A stretch of 64,000 nucleotides of DNA from Flagellimonas aurea (GTDB lineage Bacteria > Bacteroidota > Bacteroidia > Flavobacteriales > Flavobacteriaceae). Below are positions 62,100 through 64,000 of this stretch, one piece after another. The position numbers and the translations under genes were made by a program. A model generated the notes under the pieces. That model did not search any database and was not told where the DNA came from. It saw only the letters and a program-made list of their open reading frames with translations. Position 1 is the stretch's first letter; each line of letters starts with the position of its first letter. The stretch is from assembly GCF_017313785.1 (NCBI RefSeq), contig NZ_JAFLNL010000001.1, positions 248,001-312,000 on the forward strand, read 5' to 3'.

Positions 62100-62522
62100 T
62101 TATTTATGATGAAAAATGGTCTTGATGTCCAATTCGGCAAATTTTCTGAACATTTCCATAACTCCACAATATTTTTCCACGGAAAGGTCTACCGCTTTTT
62201 TAAGCTTATCCTCATTTAAGTTGGCCCCCGTAAAGTGATATTCAACAACTACGGAATCATAATATTTCGGATGCTCATCGGTAAGGTTGGCTATGGTCTC
62301 TATCTTAAAGTCGTCCACTTCCAATTTCATCTTTTTAATGAGCGAGGCCACATCCAAACCCGAACAACCTGCCAAAGATGACAACATTAGGGCCTTGGGA
62401 CGCAACCCTGCTCCCGATCCGCCACTATCTTCACCGGCATCGATTCGTACAGTATGTCCAGATGGGTTGTTGCTCTCAAAAGCCATCTCTCCCAACCATT
62501 TGGTAGTTATGTGATTTGTCAT
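62100..62522 (-). CDS. OsmC/Ohr-family peroxiredoxin-like protein
   Basis: A 140-residue protein starting at ATG 62520-62522 (MTNHITTKWLGEMAFES). The two redox positions of the family are partly kept: one Cys lies in SSLAGCSGLDVASLIKK and the other in VEKYCGVM, with the spacing of OsmC proteins. Such dimers reduce organic hydroperoxides. Helix and strand order follow the family. It is divergent from an AhpD-like gene with 55 bp between; both probably answer peroxide stress. A perfect -7 box lies upstream. Confidence 0.9.
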   Translation of the reverse strand: MTNHITTKWLGEMAFESNNPSGHTVRIDAGEDSGGSGAGLRPKALMLSSLAGCSGLDVASLIKKMKLEVDDFKIETIANLTDEHPKYYDSVVVEYHFTGANLNEDKLKKAVDLSVEKYCGVMEMFRKFAELDIKTIFHHK

Positions 62523-62551
62523 GACGTTTAATTTTTGTTTCTTGTAGAGTC

Positions 62552-62559
62552 CAAAAATA
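62552..62559 (-). promoter_or_regulatory. flavobacterial -7 box of the OsmC-type gene
   Basis: The minus strand reads TATTTTTG, an exact TAnnTTTG match, leaving a leader of about 24 nt. The 55-bp region must hold both divergent promoters, so the two overlap. Confidence 0.55.
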
Positions 62560-62577
62560 CAATTTATAATCGCAATC

Positions 62578-63180
62578 ATGCCCTTAGTAAATCCCCTATC
62601 GCCCGATCACGACCCCCAGACGAAAGAACTGGCCGAGTTCTTTAATGAAACGCTTGGGTTTTGCCCAAATTCCGTGCTGACCATGCAGCACAGGCCAGCG
62701 ATTTCCAAGGCTTTTATCAATCTGAATAAAGCTGTAATGGCCAATGAGGGGCGCGTAACTTCTGCCTTAAAACGAATGATTGCGTGGGTAAGCAGCAATG
62801 CCACGGGCTGCCGGTATTGCCAGGCACATGCCATCCGGGCTGCGGAACGTTACGGTGCCAAACAGGAACAATTGGACAACATTTGGGAATACCGGACACA
62901 TAACGCTTTCTCAGAAGCAGAAAAGGCTGCTTTGGATTTTGCCTTGGCCGCTTCCCAAGTGCCAAATACAGTGAATGCCTACATTAAAGAGGAATTGCAC
63001 AAGCATTGGAACGATGGCGAAATTGTAGAAATGATGGGTGTCATTTCACTTTTTGGTTATTTGAACCGCTGGAACGATTCCATGGGCACGGATATCGAAG
63101 ATGGAGCCGTGGAAAGTGCGGAAAAATATTTGGGGGAAGTGGGCTGGCAAAAAGGGAAGCATGATGGGTCCAAATATTAA
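62578..63180 (+). CDS. AhpD-like peroxidase-related protein (carboxymuconolactone decarboxylase family)
   Basis: A 200-residue helical protein. The redox pair is C78-x-x-C81 (GCRYCQAHAIRAAERYG), with His84. It is a distant paralogue of the gene at 30928-31476; both have the GF-PN stretch near residue 30. The family reduces peroxides or passes electrons to partner enzymes. It is divergent from the OsmC gene and ends 6 bp from the converging glycosylase gene. The substrate is not known. Confidence 0.9.
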   Translation: MPLVNPLSPDHDPQTKELAEFFNETLGFCPNSVLTMQHRPAISKAFINLNKAVMANEGRVTSALKRMIAWVSSNATGCRYCQAHAIRAAERYGAKQEQLDNIWEYRTHNAFSEAEKAALDFALAASQVPNTVNAYIKEELHKHWNDGEIVEMMGVISLFGYLNRWNDSMGTDIEDGAVESAEKYLGEVGWQKGKHDGSKY

Positions 63181-63186
63181 ATAGAT

Positions 63187-63762
63187 TCAATAATCCAGAC
63201 TCTCGGAAACCTTTTCTCTCAAATCTGATAAAACTTCTTCCTCAAACCAAGGATTTTTGCTCAACCAAAACCGATTTCTTGGCGATGGATGCGGCAACAC
63301 AAAATAATCGGGCAAATATTCTTGGTAGTGTTTCACTGTTTCCGTCAAATTTCGCTTCATCGTATTGCCCAAATAGTAGTTTTGCGCATATTGACCTATC
63401 AAGACTGTCAGTGTCAAGTTTGGCATCTGATTTATCAGCGACTCATGCCATAAGGGGGCACACTCGGGACGTGGTGGCAAATCCCCGGATTTTCCTTTGC
63501 CCGGATAACAGAATCCCATCGGGATCAGGGCAAAAAGTTGTTCATTATAAAATTGTTCATCCGTTACACCCAGCCATTTTCTTAGCTGCCTTCCGCTTGG
63601 GTCATCCCATGGAACCCCTGTTTGGTGGACTTTGGTGCCGGGCGCCTGCCCAATGATCGCAATTCTTGATTCTGGATGGGCAGCAATAATGGGTCTGGGC
63701 CCTAAGGGCAAATGCTCCTCACAATGTGTGCAGTTCCGTATTTGGAATAGTAGTTGGTCCAT
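63187..63762 (-). CDS. uracil-DNA glycosylase-family protein
   Basis: A 191-residue protein of the uracil-DNA glycosylase superfamily. It starts with RNCTHCEEHLPLG, Cys11 and Cys14 in a CxxC, followed by the catalytic loop GQAPGTKVHQTGVPWDDPSG at residues 38-57, and ends with LPHPSPRNRFW, the second active-site loop. The iron-sulfur UDGs (families 4 and 5) have four cysteines; the other two are not obvious here. It may remove uracil or another damaged base; the exact substrate is not settled. Complete gene. Confidence 0.88.
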   Translation of the reverse strand: MDQLLFQIRNCTHCEEHLPLGPRPIIAAHPESRIAIIGQAPGTKVHQTGVPWDDPSGRQLRKWLGVTDEQFYNEQLFALIPMGFCYPGKGKSGDLPPRPECAPLWHESLINQMPNLTLTVLIGQYAQNYYLGNTMKRNLTETVKHYQEYLPDYFVLPHPSPRNRFWLSKNPWFEEEVLSDLREKVSESLDY

Positions 63763-63908
63763 CTAATATGTTGGGTCGTAAAGTTGTGTTGAAGTTAACA
63801 ACTATTTCTTCCTATCTACGAATGCTTTAATTCAACTTACCGCAATAAAATCTATAATATTTGTAAAAATGTAAAGTTTTATTTACTTTTATATATAAAT
63901 ACTAGCGC

Positions 63909-64000
63909 ATGGACTTTCAAATACTACCAAACTGGGGCAAACGACTTGGTCTTTTTATTTTCCTTATTTCATTTCTTTTAGTAGGTGGAGATTCTTTTAT
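63909..64000 (+). CDS. start of a membrane protein gene, cut by window edge
   Basis: An open frame begins at ATG 63909 and leaves the window after 30 codons. It reads MDFQILPNWGKRLGLFIFLI, followed by SFLLVGGDSF: a hydrophobic helix that could be a first membrane segment. The upstream 146 bp is AT-rich and has the space for a promoter. The family cannot be told from this fragment. Confidence 0.5.
   Translation, partial: MDFQILPNWGKRLGLFIFLISFLLVGGDSF

Overview
The window is a dense, ordinary-looking chromosomal stretch from a member of the Flavobacteriaceae (Bacteroidota), probably a marine Muricauda/Flagellimonas-like bacterium; the genus is my inference. The basis is a complete Bat operon in Bacteroidota order, flavobacterial family proteins (IPExxxVDY-type protein, free-standing four-helix-bundle protein, long PurF-like enzyme, AddA/AddB-like pair), A-rich leaders almost without Shine-Dalgarno sequences, and promoters of the Bacteroidota type (TTTG, about 19-21 nt, TAnnTTTG). 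No prophage, insertion sequence, CRISPR array, rRNA or defence island was seen. One tRNA (Ala, GGC) is present.

Layout. 1-90: start of an aldo/keto reductase leaving the window on the minus strand. 250-9334: Bat operon (moxR, DUF58 protein, a two-TM exported protein, batA, batB, batC, batD, batE). 9392-12009: small exported protein, SulP anion transporter and beta-carbonic anhydrase, probably a bicarbonate uptake/hydration unit. 12128-14240: ceramidase-like membrane protein, pheS, a hypothetical. 14343-21161: GbsR/MarR regulator, tripartite RND efflux pump, TetR regulator. 21299-24989: Tat-exported PLP aminotransferase, AEC-type carrier, secreted M20 amidohydrolase. 24992-30878: YhhN, CYTH, dinB, M16 peptidase, TetR. 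30928-32602: AhpD-like protein, a 52-aa Cys/His mini-protein, AraC regulator. 32734-37088 (minus): acpP, fabF, rnc, IPExxxVDY protein, pyk. 37251-41393: purN, RNase H, PfkB kinase, long PurF-like enzyme.

41394-42058 has no protein gene. It holds what I consider the most interesting element: three tandem copies of a 39-nt core, each preceded by a flavobacterial -7 box placed to start transcription at the core and followed by its own, sequence-unrelated, intrinsic-terminator hairpin. This looks like a family of three sibling small RNAs of about 70-76 nt.

42059-51398: superoxide dismutase, AddA-like helicase-nuclease, kbl, a very strongly codon-biased OmpA porin with thrombospondin type-3 repeats, AddB-like nuclease. 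51399-63762: SDR, PD40 propeller, RluA-type pseudouridine synthase (start codon problem), tRNA-Ala, universal stress protein, GNAT, MATE, enoyl-CoA hydratase, 30-aa membrane mini-protein, LpxH-like phosphatase, MFS, recJ, four-helix-bundle protein between inverted repeats, divergent OsmC/AhpD-like pair, uracil-DNA glycosylase-family protein. A further gene starts at 63909 and runs out of the window.

All calls come from reading the sequence and from recalled family knowledge; no database search was run.
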